A stretch of DNA of 46,739 nucleotides from JBMNKL01 sp050261495 (GCA_050261495.1 JBLNDI010000112.1:1-46739); one strand, 5' to 3'; shown: positions 23,701-33,274, numbered from the stretch's first letter. Program-made: numbers and translations. Notes: generated by a model from the letters alone, not told the origin.

Positions 23701-25503
23701 TTGAGGATCAGGCTTGTAAATATAATAAACATATTAAAGGACATATACACATTTCTAAAGAATACTTTCAGGATTAGCAGCATCCAGTCCATCATTACGC
23801 TTTCATTCACACTGATTACAATTCTGGCGATGGTAATGGTCGGAATAGTTTTTTCCGGCATGTTTTCCGAGTCGATTGAATCTAATGCCATTTACAGTTC
23901 GAAGCAGATAATGGAACAGGTCAGCCTTAACTTGGAACAGTATTTGAAGGGCATGATGGAAATTTCCGATGCGATAACGAAAAAGCTTTACACGGATATC
24001 CGTTACATCAGGCCTGATTTAATAAATTTGCTGGGCTTTACAATGGAAACGAGAAAGGACATTATGACGCTTGCGATATTTGACAGCAGCGGGGGAATCC
24101 TTGTCCGCAATCCCTCGGACGACTACACCGCGGATGTCATACTGGCGGAACAGGAGTGGTTCCAAAAAGCGATAGAAAATAAGGATAAATATGTGTTTTT
24201 GCCTCCGCATGTACAGAGATTATTTGTGGACAAGCATCCGTGGGTGGTATCGCTGTGCAGGGGGACGGAATACTTATACGAGGATAAAAAACTGGATTGC
24301 GTAATAATGGTGGATCTGAATTTCAACACGATCGACGCGCTCTGCAAGAGGGTCAGCCTTGGGAAGAGAGGATATGTTTATATAATCGACAGTTCGGGAA
24401 ATATCATATATCATCCGCAGCAGCAGGTATTGTACGCCGGGCTTAAGGAGGAAAGAATCCACCTGGAATCCGACCTGAAGGACGGCAGCTTCATTAATGT
24501 TTATAACAACGAAAAACGTATTATAAGCATAAAATCAATCAGGTACGCTGATTGGAAGCTTATCGGCATAAGTTACCTGGATGAGCTGGCTGCAAACCAG
24601 ATTAAAATGCAGCGGTTCGTTGTTTTCATTTTTATATTTGCCATTATCTTTATGATATCGGCGTCATTCTTTATATCGTCAAAGATATCCCAGCCGATAA
24701 AACTGCTGGAACGCCAGATGAAGCGCGTTGAAAAAGGCGAATTTGATATAAGCATAGATGTGCGCGGGGAAGATGAGGTCAAGCATCTTTCGAGGACTTT
24801 CAACCTGATGGTTACCAGGATAAGGGAACTGATGAACCAGATAATCAAGGAGCAGGAAGCAAAGAGAAAGAGCGAGCTTAAAGCGCTGCAGGCGCAGATT
24901 AATCCGCATTTTCTTTATAATACGTTGGACTCGATCGTATGGATGAATGAAAACAGGAAATATGATGAAGTATCAAAAATGGTGGCGGCGCTGGCAAAGC
25001 TTTTCAGAATAAGCATCAGCAAGGGGAAAGAGATTATTACGATCCAGGACGAGCTTGAACATGCAAGGAGCTACCTCACAATTCAAAAAATCAGGTACAA
25101 GGATAAGTTTGACTTTAAAATTGAAGCGCAGCCCGAGGTTCTCCGGCAAAAAACACTTAAGCTGATACTCCAGCCCATCATCGAAAACTCAATCTACCAC
25201 GGGATTGAAAAGATACATGACAAGGGTATTATAGAAGTCAGGGCGGGGATCAGCGAAGATAAAACCCTTATCCAGGTTATTGATAATGGCTATGGAATTC
25301 CGCCTGCCGTTTTAAAGGATATCCTGAAAAAAGAATCCAAAAATGATGCAAGCTCCGGCGTCGGGCTTAAAAACGTGCATGAGCGGATCCAGCTTTATTT
25401 TGGGCAGGATTACGGGCTGGAAATTTTGAGTGAGCTGGATGAGGGAACAACCGTTAATATCCGGTTGCCGCTAAACAACTCGTATAATGGAAATGGGGGA
25501 TAG
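23701..25503 (+). CDS. YesM/LytS-like sensor histidine kinase
   Basis: A 600-residue membrane kinase. One transmembrane segment is near 31-53; an extracellular Cache-type sensor spans ~55-300; a second membrane segment is at ~303-325; then HAMP (~326-380) and a His_kinase domain with QAQINPHFLYNTLDS, where H403 is the likely phosphorylation site. The HATPase domain has PIIENSIYHGIEK and DNGYGIP. The start is TTG 23701 after GAGGGG. It is followed 5 bases later by a sugar-binding lipoprotein, the arrangement known for XylFII-LytS in Clostridium beijerinckii, where the binder presents xylose to the kinase. Confidence 0.92.
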   Translation: MRIRLVNIINILKDIYTFLKNTFRISSIQSIITLSFTLITILAMVMVGIVFSGMFSESIESNAIYSSKQIMEQVSLNLEQYLKGMMEISDAITKKLYTDIRYIRPDLINLLGFTMETRKDIMTLAIFDSSGGILVRNPSDDYTADVILAEQEWFQKAIENKDKYVFLPPHVQRLFVDKHPWVVSLCRGTEYLYEDKKLDCVIMVDLNFNTIDALCKRVSLGKRGYVYIIDSSGNIIYHPQQQVLYAGLKEERIHLESDLKDGSFINVYNNEKRIISIKSIRYADWKLIGISYLDELAANQIKMQRFVVFIFIFAIIFMISASFFISSKISQPIKLLERQMKRVEKGEFDISIDVRGEDEVKHLSRTFNLMVTRIRELMNQIIKEQEAKRKSELKALQAQINPHFLYNTLDSIVWMNENRKYDEVSKMVAALAKLFRISISKGKEIITIQDELEHARSYLTIQKIRYKDKFDFKIEAQPEVLRQKTLKLILQPIIENSIYHGIEKIHDKGIIEVRAGISEDKTLIQVIDNGYGIPPAVLKDILKKESKNDASSGVGLKNVHERIQLYFGQDYGLEILSELDEGTTVNIRLPLNNSYNGNGG

Positions 25504-25508
25504 AAATT

Positions 25509-26483
25509 GTGAAGCTGGTTATCAGGCTTGCTGCCGCATTCATGGTTTTATTGTTAACGCTTTCGGCATCGGGGTGTTTAAGCACAAAACTGATTGATGA
25601 AGAAAGCAAGAAAAGAATTAAAGTCATAGTAAAAAATAAAAACACCGATTTCTGGAAAGTCGTCAGGATGGGCACCGAGGCGGCAGGCACGGAATTCGGA
25701 GTTGATGTTGATTTTGACGGTCCCACCGACGAAGGGGATATTGAGGCGCAGATAAGCATAATTGAAAGGACGGTCATCGAGAAATACGATGCCCTCGTAC
25801 TGGCGGCATGCGATTATAACGAGATTGTCCCGGCGGCGGAGAAGGCAATAGACGCCGGCATACCTGTGGTTGTAATCGACTCGGCGCTTAATTCAAAAAA
25901 AATAAAGTGTTTCATTGGCACCGACAATGTGGATGCCGGCAGGAAAGCCGGGGAAAAACTTATAGAAATTTTAGGGAACAAATGCAAAATTGCCATAATG
26001 AGTTTTGTTAAGGGGACCGGATCATCGGTCAGCAGGGAGGAAGGCCTGTACTCCGTCCTAAAGGAAAACCCCGGCATAGAAGTCATATCCAAGGAATACT
26101 GCATGTCTGACGAGGCGCTGGCGGAATCGCTGGCAATGAAAATATTAGAGGAGAATGGCAGCATTGATGCATTTGTCTGCCTTAACGCACAAGGAACGAT
26201 CGGGGTTGCAAGGGCAATAAAATCCATGGATCTTGGCGGTAAAGTCAAAATAATAGGATTTGACAGCACGCCTGAAGAAATCAGCTTCATAGAAAAAGGC
26301 ATAATCCAGGCGACCGTCGTCCAGAACCCGTTCGGTATGGGGTATTTGGGCATCAAGATCGCCGTCGGCGTCCTGAATGGGAAAGAGGTTGAGGAATATG
26401 TAAACACGGGCTCAACTGTTATTGATAAAGACAACATGTTCCTGCCGGAGAACCAGAAGCTAGTATTTCCATTCACGAATTAA
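25509..26483 (+). CDS. Sugar-binding lipoprotein, probable sensor partner of the kinase
   Basis: A 324-residue periplasmic-binding protein of the ribose/galactose/xylose type (Peripla_BP_4). It has a lipoprotein signal peptide ending LSASGC, with lipidated C23. The two-lobed fold is recognisable from FWKVVRMGTEAAGTEFGVDV, PVVVIDSAL and IIGFDSTPEE. It is distinct from the second binder (29281-30444), and its position next to the kinase rather than in the transporter suggests a sensory role like XylFII. GTG 25509 follows GGGGGAT. The ligand, xylose or another pentose or hexose, is inferred only from context. Confidence 0.87.
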   Translation: MKLVIRLAAAFMVLLLTLSASGCLSTKLIDEESKKRIKVIVKNKNTDFWKVVRMGTEAAGTEFGVDVDFDGPTDEGDIEAQISIIERTVIEKYDALVLAACDYNEIVPAAEKAIDAGIPVVVIDSALNSKKIKCFIGTDNVDAGRKAGEKLIEILGNKCKIAIMSFVKGTGSSVSREEGLYSVLKENPGIEVISKEYCMSDEALAESLAMKILEENGSIDAFVCLNAQGTIGVARAIKSMDLGGKVKIIGFDSTPEEISFIEKGIIQATVVQNPFGMGYLGIKIAVGVLNGKEVEEYVNTGSTVIDKDNMFLPENQKLVFPFTN

Positions 26484-26525
26484 TATTTCAATTCATTAAT
26501 TTATTTTCGTTACTCATGTAAACCT

Positions 26526-26562
26526 GCAAGTCCTGCAAACGGCATGATTGAGCAGGATTTGC
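26526..26562 (+). terminator. Hairpin after the sensor binder gene (possible terminator)
   Basis: GCAAGTCCTGC / GCAGGATTTGC, an 11-bp stem with one G-U pair and a 15-base loop. The U-rich run (TTATTGTTTTT) starts about 10 bases later, so it is a weak terminator at best. The remaining 237-bp gap before the ABC genes is AT-rich and should contain their promoter, but no box pair stands out. Confidence 0.45.
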
Positions 26563-26720
26563 GCAGTTTCCTTATTGTTTTTATCCGCAAATCTACTTTA
26601 TAGAATTTCTTAATTTTTATATAGGATTTCCCATTCTAATTATTATCATTAAATCCTAAAATTAAATCGATTGCAGGGTCAATCATACTGTTCAAGTTAC
26701 AACGATCGGGGTGAATATTT

Positions 26721-28232
26721 ATGAGTGAAACGTTAATAAGGATGGAAGGCATACATAAATATTTCCCTGGCGTTCACGCGCTGAATAATTGCTCATTTGA
26801 ACTCAAAAAAGGCGAAGTTCACGGCCTGGTGGGAGAAAACGGCGCCGGAAAATCCACGTTGATGAAGGTACTGACGGGAATCTACCAGAAAGACAAAGGT
26901 ACGGTATATTACAAGGGGGAAACCGTAAACTTCCGCACCCCGGGAGAGGCGCGGCAAATGGGTATTGGTATGATACACCAGGAGCTGCACCTGATGCCTC
27001 ATTTGTCGGTCGCCGAAAACATCTTCATAGGCCGCGAGCACATGAAAGGTATCCTGTTGGACAACAGGAAAACAATCAATGAAGCGCGCGAGCTGCTGGA
27101 ATCGCTAAATATTGACATAGACCCGTCGACAAAAATCCAGGATTTAACAGTATCAAAGCAGCAGATGGTGGAAATAGCGAAAGCTTTGTCTTTCAAAGCG
27201 GAAGTGTTGATAATGGATGAGCCTACGGCAGCATTGACCGACAACGAAATTGAAGAGCTGTTCAAATTTATCAGGGAACTCAGGGCCCAGGGCGTGGGCA
27301 TAATCTATATTTCACACAGGATGGAAGAACTCGGCAAGATTACCGACAGGATCACCGTTATGCGTGATGGTCAGTATATTGGCACGGTCAACACGGCAGA
27401 TACAACAATCGACCAGATAATTCAAATGATGGTGGGCCGGGTTATATATGAGCAGCCTAAAACACGCAGCATGGTGCCTGAAGATGCCCCGACCGTCCTA
27501 GAAGTCAAAAATCTCAGTTCGCCGCTGGTAAAGAATGTATCGTTCAAACTAAAAAAGGGTGAGATACTGGGCATCGCAGGGCTGATGGGATCAGGCAGGA
27601 CTGAAATGGCGCGCCTTATTTTCGGCGCCGATCCCAAAACGGGCGGAGAAATTTACGTAAACGGACAAAAGGTAAAAATAAACAATCCGTATGATGCGGT
27701 AAAATACGGCATCGGTTACTTGTCCGAGGACAGGAAGCGCTATGGTCTTGCCACGGACCTGAATGTCATCGACAATGTCCTGCTGGCCAGCCTGAGAAAT
27801 TATATCAAGTACGGGCTTGTGGACAGGAGGAAAGCAGCCGAGGCTACATCCAGGTTTATTAAAAGAATCAATATCAAAACCCCTTCAATGGAACAACTGC
27901 TGAAGAACCTGTCGGGGGGCAACCAGCAAAAAGTCGTAGTGGCAAAATGGCTTCTTAAAAACTGCGATATACTCATATTCGACGAACCAACCCGCGGAAT
28001 CGACGTCGGTTCGAAGAGCGAAATTTACAAGCTGATGAACGAACTTGTCCATGAAGGCAAATCAATAATAATGATTTCTTCGGAAATGCCTGAGCTGATC
28101 AGGATGAGCGACAGGATTGCCGTGATGCGCGAGGGTGTTCTTACAGGTACTTTAAACATTGAAGAGGCAACGCAGGAAAAGATTATGAGGCTTGCGACTT
28201 TAGAAAAAAGCGAGGTAATGGGAAATGGTTAA
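26721..28232 (+). CDS. Sugar ABC transporter ATPase (two nucleotide-binding domains)
   Basis: A 503-residue fused ATPase of the MglA/XylG/RbsA type that powers monosaccharide uptake. NBD1 has Walker A GENGAGKST, a modified signature (TVSKQQMVEIAKAL) and Walker B VLIMDEPTAALT. NBD2 has a degenerate P-loop (GLMGSGRTE) and a canonical LSGGNQQK signature with ILIFDEPTRGIDVG. This asymmetry is normal for the family. It overlaps the permease gene by 8 bases. Its place behind the two-component genes suggests induction by the same sugar. Confidence 0.93.
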   Translation: MSETLIRMEGIHKYFPGVHALNNCSFELKKGEVHGLVGENGAGKSTLMKVLTGIYQKDKGTVYYKGETVNFRTPGEARQMGIGMIHQELHLMPHLSVAENIFIGREHMKGILLDNRKTINEARELLESLNIDIDPSTKIQDLTVSKQQMVEIAKALSFKAEVLIMDEPTAALTDNEIEELFKFIRELRAQGVGIIYISHRMEELGKITDRITVMRDGQYIGTVNTADTTIDQIIQMMVGRVIYEQPKTRSMVPEDAPTVLEVKNLSSPLVKNVSFKLKKGEILGIAGLMGSGRTEMARLIFGADPKTGGEIYVNGQKVKINNPYDAVKYGIGYLSEDRKRYGLATDLNVIDNVLLASLRNYIKYGLVDRRKAAEATSRFIKRINIKTPSMEQLLKNLSGGNQQKVVVAKWLLKNCDILIFDEPTRGIDVGSKSEIYKLMNELVHEGKSIIMISSEMPELIRMSDRIAVMREGVLTGTLNIEEATQEKIMRLATLEKSEVMGNG

Positions 28233-29220
28233 GCAGTCCGTGTTTTCAAAAACGTTTGGTCAGGGCAGCCTGCAAAAATTTCTGGCGCCTGTTTCCATGA
28301 TTATTCTTTATATATTCTTCTCGATTTTCGGCAATAACTTCTTCTCGGTGGCAACGCTGGTCAACATATTGGACTCTTCCTACTACATCGGTTTTCTTGC
28401 CATCGGAGTGACTTTTGTAATCATTACGGGAGGAATTGACCTTTCGTGCGGCACGATAATGATGTGCGGCGCGCTTCTCGGCGGCGTTGCCTATAATATG
28501 TGGCACTGGTCGATTGGCATGGGCCTGGTGGTAGTAATCGTGACCTCTTTGCTTTTCGGAGTTTTAAACGGCTTAATGGTTGCAAAACTCAAATTGCCTC
28601 CGTTTATCGCAACCCTTGGTACAATGATGATTACAATGGGATTCGGGGCGATTGTGTCCAAAGTCATGACGATGCGCTACCCTACGGTGACGGATCCTGA
28701 CGGCTGGTTCAAGTTTGTTTTTTACAAGATGCCCAATGGTTTTCCGACCGGAGTGGTATGGCTTGCAGCATACCTGGCCATAGCTTATGTGGTTTTAAAC
28801 AAGACCAGGCTCGGAAGGTATACCTATGCGATGGGTTCAAATGAAGAAGCCACACGCTTGTCGGGAGTTAAAGTTGATAACTGGAAAATAGTTGTATATA
28901 TCATAAGCGGTTTCTCGGCAGGACTTGCAGCAATTATGTATGCCGCGGCATACACATCAATAATACCCGGTACGGGAAACGGCATAGAACTGCTGGCGAT
29001 ATCGGGCGCCGTTATAGGCGGGGTTTCACTTACCGGCGGCAAGGGAACCATTTCAGGCACGATTATTGGTGTATTTATCATGAGCGTGCTGAAGCAGGGT
29101 TTGATGTCAATGAACCTGCAGGGACAATGGCAGACATTCTTTACGGGAATTGTAGTTATCGGAGCGGTTTTGCTTGATCTGTACAGAAATAAAAAGGCAA
29201 ACCAGGTAAAAGTCGAATGA
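28225..29220 (+). CDS. Sugar ABC transporter permease (RbsC/XylH family)
   Basis: A 331-residue integral membrane protein with about ten hydrophobic segments (BPD_transp_2 family). Family signs are FVIITGGIDLSCGTIM, GVLNGLMVAKLKLPPFIATLGTM, and GNGIELLAISGAVIGGVSLTGGKGT near the ATPase-contacting loop. It overlaps the ATPase gene and is followed at 60 bases by the binding protein, the usual order for these importers. Confidence 0.93.
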   Translation: MVKQSVFSKTFGQGSLQKFLAPVSMIILYIFFSIFGNNFFSVATLVNILDSSYYIGFLAIGVTFVIITGGIDLSCGTIMMCGALLGGVAYNMWHWSIGMGLVVVIVTSLLFGVLNGLMVAKLKLPPFIATLGTMMITMGFGAIVSKVMTMRYPTVTDPDGWFKFVFYKMPNGFPTGVVWLAAYLAIAYVVLNKTRLGRYTYAMGSNEEATRLSGVKVDNWKIVVYIISGFSAGLAAIMYAAAYTSIIPGTGNGIELLAISGAVIGGVSLTGGKGTISGTIIGVFIMSVLKQGLMSMNLQGQWQTFFTGIVVIGAVLLDLYRNKKANQVKVE

Positions 29221-29280
29221 TAGACAAGATTTTGAGCAGTATTGCTTAAAAAATATAAAAAAACAAGGAGGTATAAAAAG

Positions 29281-30444
29281 ATGTCAAGCTTTAAAAGATT
29301 TTTGTCCATCATATTAACAATAGCATTAGTTGCATTGTTAATGGCAGGTTGCGGTAAGAGCACCACTTCAACGACAGACACCAAGACATCTGACGGAACG
29401 GCGAAAACCGAGAGTACGGCAAAAACCGAGACTCAAAAAGGAGCAGCGGAAAAACCGTATATCGCGATTATATCCAAAGGCTTCCAGCACCAGTTCTGGC
29501 AGACTGTTCTGAAGGGCGCACAGGATGCGGCGGCCAAGTACAATGTAGACATGACGTTCGACGGTCCTCCATCCGAATCGGACGTAAACATCCAGGTAGA
29601 TATGCTGAACGCCGCTATTGCCAAGAATCCTGAAGCTATTGCGCTTGCTGCGTTGGATACGGAATCGGTGACTTCACAGCTGAATGACTGCAAAGCCAAG
29701 GGGATTCCGGTAATAGGCTTTGACTCGGGAGTACCCAATGCGCCCGAAGGAACAATATATGCGACCGCTTCCACGAACAATGAAAGCGCGGGAGCCCTTG
29801 CAGCGGATAAAATGTTTGAAGCGCTTAAGGACAAAATAGCAGCCGCCACCACGGATAACAAGGTTGTTATTGCCTGCCAGTCGCAGGATGCCACATCCGC
29901 TTCCATCGTCGGACGTACCGTAGGATTCGTGACCCAGATGGCGAAGCTTGCGGAAGAACTGCATCCTGGCAAGGTAGCGATAACCGGGCATGAAAAATGG
30001 GCAAAACCTGCTTCGTCGGGCAGCGCGGCAGTAGAAATCTTCGTAATAGTTCCGCCTTCCTCAAGTGCTACCGATGCACAGAATGCTTCGCAGACAATTC
30101 TCAACATGAAAGGAGTTATCGGATTGTTCTGTTCAAACGAAGCGTCGGTCAACGGTATTCTTGCTGCAACGACAGACGGAAAAGAGCTTGATAAGGCAAA
30201 CGGCAAGTACAAGGACCTCGTTGTAATAGGTTTTGACGCGGGCAAGGCTCAGAAAGCTGCCGTGAAGAACGGTTGGTTCTATGGTTCAATCACGCAGGAT
30301 CCCTACATGATTGGTTACCTGTCGGTAGAACTTGCCGTTAAGGCAATAAACGGCGAAAAGGTTGCCGATTCCGACACCGGCTGCAAATTCTACGACAAGT
30401 CGAACATGGACCAGCCCGATATAGCACAACTGCTTTACGATTAA
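29281..30444 (+). CDS. Sugar-binding lipoprotein of the ABC transporter
   Basis: A 387-residue solute-binding protein with a lipoprotein signal (LLMAGC, C24), a Ser/Thr/Lys-rich tether (residues 25-65) and the Peripla_BP_4 fold (KPYIAIISKGFQHQFW, SQLNDCKAKGIPVIGFDSG, VVIGFDAGKAQKAA). Start ATG 29281 has a near-ideal AAGGAGGT 8 bases upstream; a longer frame from 29242 does not. It probably delivers a monosaccharide to the permease and may also present it to the chemoreceptor encoded next. Confidence 0.92.
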   Translation: MSSFKRFLSIILTIALVALLMAGCGKSTTSTTDTKTSDGTAKTESTAKTETQKGAAEKPYIAIISKGFQHQFWQTVLKGAQDAAAKYNVDMTFDGPPSESDVNIQVDMLNAAIAKNPEAIALAALDTESVTSQLNDCKAKGIPVIGFDSGVPNAPEGTIYATASTNNESAGALAADKMFEALKDKIAAATTDNKVVIACQSQDATSASIVGRTVGFVTQMAKLAEELHPGKVAITGHEKWAKPASSGSAAVEIFVIVPPSSSATDAQNASQTILNMKGVIGLFCSNEASVNGILAATTDGKELDKANGKYKDLVVIGFDAGKAQKAAVKNGWFYGSITQDPYMIGYLSVELAVKAINGEKVADSDTGCKFYDKSNMDQPDIAQLLYD

Positions 30445-30469
30445 TAGTAACAACAAAGCCAATAAAAAT

Positions 30470-30505
30470 AAGACCTCCCGTGTTGCTGACGCCGCGGGAG
30501 GTCTT
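30470..30505 (+). terminator. Hairpin between the binder and chemoreceptor genes
   Basis: A perfect 11-bp stem AAGACCTCCCG / CGGGAGGTCTT with a 14-base loop. Only TTTCCC follows, so it may be a leaky terminator or an mRNA-stabilising 3' structure that lets the binder be made in excess. Confidence 0.6.
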
Positions 30506-30528
30506 TCCCGGTTTGGAGGGTTTATAAA

Positions 30529-32232
30529 ATGGCCAAAGGATGGAAAAAAATAATAAACAGTTCCCTGAAGGCAAAATTTGTCGCATGCTTTATGATTATT
30601 ACGCTCATATTAAGCGCTATCAACATTGCGACTTATTTTACAATGAGATCCACTGTAAAGCAGCTCGATGAAATGCTTGAAACAATAATAGAAATAAATT
30701 CCGTTAATGCTGCGTCAAATGAGATTTACAACAAACATTTGCTGCCATATGCCGCCAGCCAGAAGGAAGAAGACAAGCAAGCGGTTATAGACGGGCATGA
30801 TTCGATAAAACAAAAACTTGAAAGTTTGAAAGGGAAAATAATTGATGAAAATGGACTACTGGCATTTGATTCATTGGCAAACACCTGCCGGACAAATGCG
30901 GAAAGCGCGCTTGAACTTATTGCCAGGGTGGACGGCGGAGAGACTACGCAGGTAGTCCTGCTCAAAGAAAAATTAATTAAATTGCAGAGCTATGTCAAGT
31001 CTGCCGTGGATGAACTGATAAATGCCGAACTGGGGGTATACAAGGACATAAAAGCGAAACTGAACAATGAGGCTGAATTCATCGGCATTATAACCCTTGT
31101 TTTGATTCTTGCTTTCAGCATATTAAGCATAATCGGCGCAGTCATTTTCTCCAATTATATAGCGGGAATGATATCAAAGCTGGCGAAATATGCACGAAGC
31201 ATCGCGGATGGCGAACTCAGCGTCGAGAAAATTAATGTCGGAACGGGAGATGACCTGTCTATCCTGGCTCACGCCTTTAACAAGATGGGAGAAAACCTGC
31301 GCTCCATAATAGGCAAGATAAGTGAAACCAGCAATAACATAGCGCACTCGGCGGAGCTTTTGAAATTGAACGCGGAGCAAAATTCAAAGGTGATTGAACA
31401 GATTGCCGTATCAATCCAGCAGGTTGCCCAGGGAGCCGCCAACCAAACCGAACAGTCGCAGATGACCTTTTCTGTTGTTAATAATTTATATGAAAGCAAT
31501 AAAAGAGTGTACGACAATTCTCATTTTGTCCTGACAGCTTCGGAAAAGGCAACAGGCGCGGCAACGGCAGGGAGAGAAAAAATAGACGGGATGCTGGACC
31601 AGATGAGAGTTATCGAGAAAAAGATAATCGGGGCGCATGAAATTGCTGAAATCTTGAGTTCCAAGTCGGGAGAAATAAAGAAAATTCTTGATGTCATAAC
31701 AGGCATCGCTTCGCAGACAAATTTGCTTGCGTTAAATGCGGCTATTGAAGCTGCAAGGGCGGGAGAACACGGAAAAGGTTTTGCAGTTGTTGCGGATGAA
31801 GTGCGCAAACTTGCGGAAGGCTCCGCAAATGCGGTAAAAGAAATTGCCAGGATGCTTAATGAAATACGGGCGGATTCGCAGGATGTGGCGGAAAGCATGA
31901 TTGCGGGAGTCAATGAAGCAAGAAGCGGAATACAAATGGCCGAGGATGCAAAAGAAGCTTTTGCCGAGATAGTAAAAACCAGCACGGATGTTGATAACCA
32001 GATCAAAATAATCGTTAAAGAAATAGAAAAAATGGTTGAGGAAATTAAGAATGTTGAAGAAATGAGCAGGAATATCATGGATATAGCATTGAATTTTTCC
32101 TCGGAAAGCCATGAAGTTGCTTCCGCCATGGAGGAACAGACCGCGAGCCTGCAGGAAATTTCGTCTTCATCGATAATTCTTTCCGGTATGGCGGATGAAT
32201 TGCAGACGGTTGTCAGCAAGTTCAAGTTTTGA
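30529..32232 (+). CDS. Methyl-accepting chemotaxis protein
   Basis: A 567-residue chemoreceptor. Transmembrane segments at about 15-37 and 184-207 flank an extracellular four-helix-type sensor. HAMP (~208-262) is followed by the signalling hairpin, whose tip reads NLLALNAAIEAARAGEHGKG and DEVRKLAE. The start follows GGAGGG. It lies 84 bases after the sugar binder, so it probably reports sugar, either directly or through the loaded binding protein. That link is inferred from position. Confidence 0.93.
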   Translation: MAKGWKKIINSSLKAKFVACFMIITLILSAINIATYFTMRSTVKQLDEMLETIIEINSVNAASNEIYNKHLLPYAASQKEEDKQAVIDGHDSIKQKLESLKGKIIDENGLLAFDSLANTCRTNAESALELIARVDGGETTQVVLLKEKLIKLQSYVKSAVDELINAELGVYKDIKAKLNNEAEFIGIITLVLILAFSILSIIGAVIFSNYIAGMISKLAKYARSIADGELSVEKINVGTGDDLSILAHAFNKMGENLRSIIGKISETSNNIAHSAELLKLNAEQNSKVIEQIAVSIQQVAQGAANQTEQSQMTFSVVNNLYESNKRVYDNSHFVLTASEKATGAATAGREKIDGMLDQMRVIEKKIIGAHEIAEILSSKSGEIKKILDVITGIASQTNLLALNAAIEAARAGEHGKGFAVVADEVRKLAEGSANAVKEIARMLNEIRADSQDVAESMIAGVNEARSGIQMAEDAKEAFAEIVKTSTDVDNQIKIIVKEIEKMVEEIKNVEEMSRNIMDIALNFSSESHEVASAMEEQTASLQEISSSSIILSGMADELQTVVSKFKF

Positions 32233-32293
32233 ATAAAGTACGGCAGTTCTCTATGTTTGCTTGTATTTATAGGTGCATGCATAAAAATATTGT

Positions 32294-32301
32294 GATATAA
32301 T
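32294..32301 (+). promoter_or_regulatory. Extended -10 promoter of metA
   Basis: TGATATAAT, with TATAAT at 32296-32301. A second TGCTATAAT (32316-32324) is closer to the start codon and would leave a leader of only about 20 bases. No SAM riboswitch or T-box fold is visible. Confidence 0.5.
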
Positions 32302-32350
32302 ACAAAAATTAACCTTGCTATAATTACAAGCAACAGGAGGTGCTGCATAC

Positions 32351-33274
32351 ATGCCAATAAACATACCGGACGGTCTGCCGGCGGCTGAAGTGCTGACAGC
32401 GGAAAATATATTCGTAATGACTGAAACCAGGGCCAGGACGCAGGATATAAGGCCTTTGAATATAGCGCTGCTTAACCTTATGCCGACCAAAATCGCTACG
32501 GAAACGCAATTGCTCAGACTGATCGGCAACACGCCCCTGCAGGTGGATGTAACTTTTATCCATACGGAATCGCATAAATCAAAGAATACTCCCGAGGAGC
32601 ACCTGCTTAAATTTTACAACACGTTCAGTGAAATCAGGCACATGAAATTCGACGGACTGATAATAACAGGTGCGCCCGTGGAGCTTCTTTCATTTGAAGA
32701 GGTTGATTACTGGGACGAATTGAAGGCGATAATGGACTGGAGCCTTCGCAACGTCTACTCCACTTTTCACATCTGCTGGGGGGCGCAGGCCGGTTTGTAC
32801 CATCACTACGGTATTCCGAAGCATGTCTTGCCTGAGAAACTGTCGGGAGTATACAGGCACAGGGTTGCAAAGAAAAACGAGATGCTGCTGAGAGGATTTG
32901 ACGAATGCTTTTTTGTACCGCACTCCAGGTACACGGAAGTGCGCCGCGAGGACATAGAAAAGGTGCCCGGGCTTGAAATACTCTCAGAATCCGATGAAGC
33001 AGGCATATATATCGTTTTGGCGAGGAACGGCAGGCAGATTTTTGTCACCGGCCATTCGGAATACGATCCGCTGACTTTGAAATATGAATACGAGAGGGAC
33101 CTGAACAAAGGGTTGAATCCAAAGGTGCCCGAGAACTACTTCAGGAATGATGATCCGCGGGAAAACCCGATGGTCAGGTGGAGGGCCCATGCAAACCTGT
33201 TGTTCGCAAACTGGCTGAATTACTATGTGTACCAGGAAACTCCATATAATCTGGATGAATTGGATAATTTATAG
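32351..33274 (+). CDS. metA: Homoserine O-acyltransferase MetA (predicted acetyl-CoA-specific)
   Basis: A 307-residue MetA-family enzyme (class I glutamine-amidotransferase-like fold) that acylates homoserine for methionine synthesis. The catalytic cysteine is C142 in HICWGAQAGLYHHYG, and the catalytic histidine is expected in VTGHSEYD. Residue 111, in TGAPVE, is glutamate (codon 32681-32683). In characterised MetA proteins glutamate at 111 gives acetyl-CoA specificity and glycine gives succinyl-CoA specificity, so this should be a homoserine O-acetyltransferase despite the common succinyltransferase label. The start follows CAGGAGG. MetY at 39756 would use the product. Confidence 0.92.
   Translation: MPINIPDGLPAAEVLTAENIFVMTETRARTQDIRPLNIALLNLMPTKIATETQLLRLIGNTPLQVDVTFIHTESHKSKNTPEEHLLKFYNTFSEIRHMKFDGLIITGAPVELLSFEEVDYWDELKAIMDWSLRNVYSTFHICWGAQAGLYHHYGIPKHVLPEKLSGVYRHRVAKKNEMLLRGFDECFFVPHSRYTEVRREDIEKVPGLEILSESDEAGIYIVLARNGRQIFVTGHSEYDPLTLKYEYERDLNKGLNPKVPENYFRNDDPRENPMVRWRAHANLLFANWLNYYVYQETPYNLDELDNL

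Noticed and set aside
26526..26550. CcpA (CRE) site
   Set aside because: TGCAAACGGCATGA misses several required positions of TGWAANCGNTNWCA and coincides with a hairpin loop.
32233..32350. SAM riboswitch or T-box before metA
   Set aside because: The 118-bp gap is too short and AT-rich and shows none of the conserved elements.
31521..32357. 278-codon minus-strand frame opposite the chemoreceptor
   Set aside because: Low-complexity Ser/Ala/Ile shadow of the coiled-coil signalling domain.
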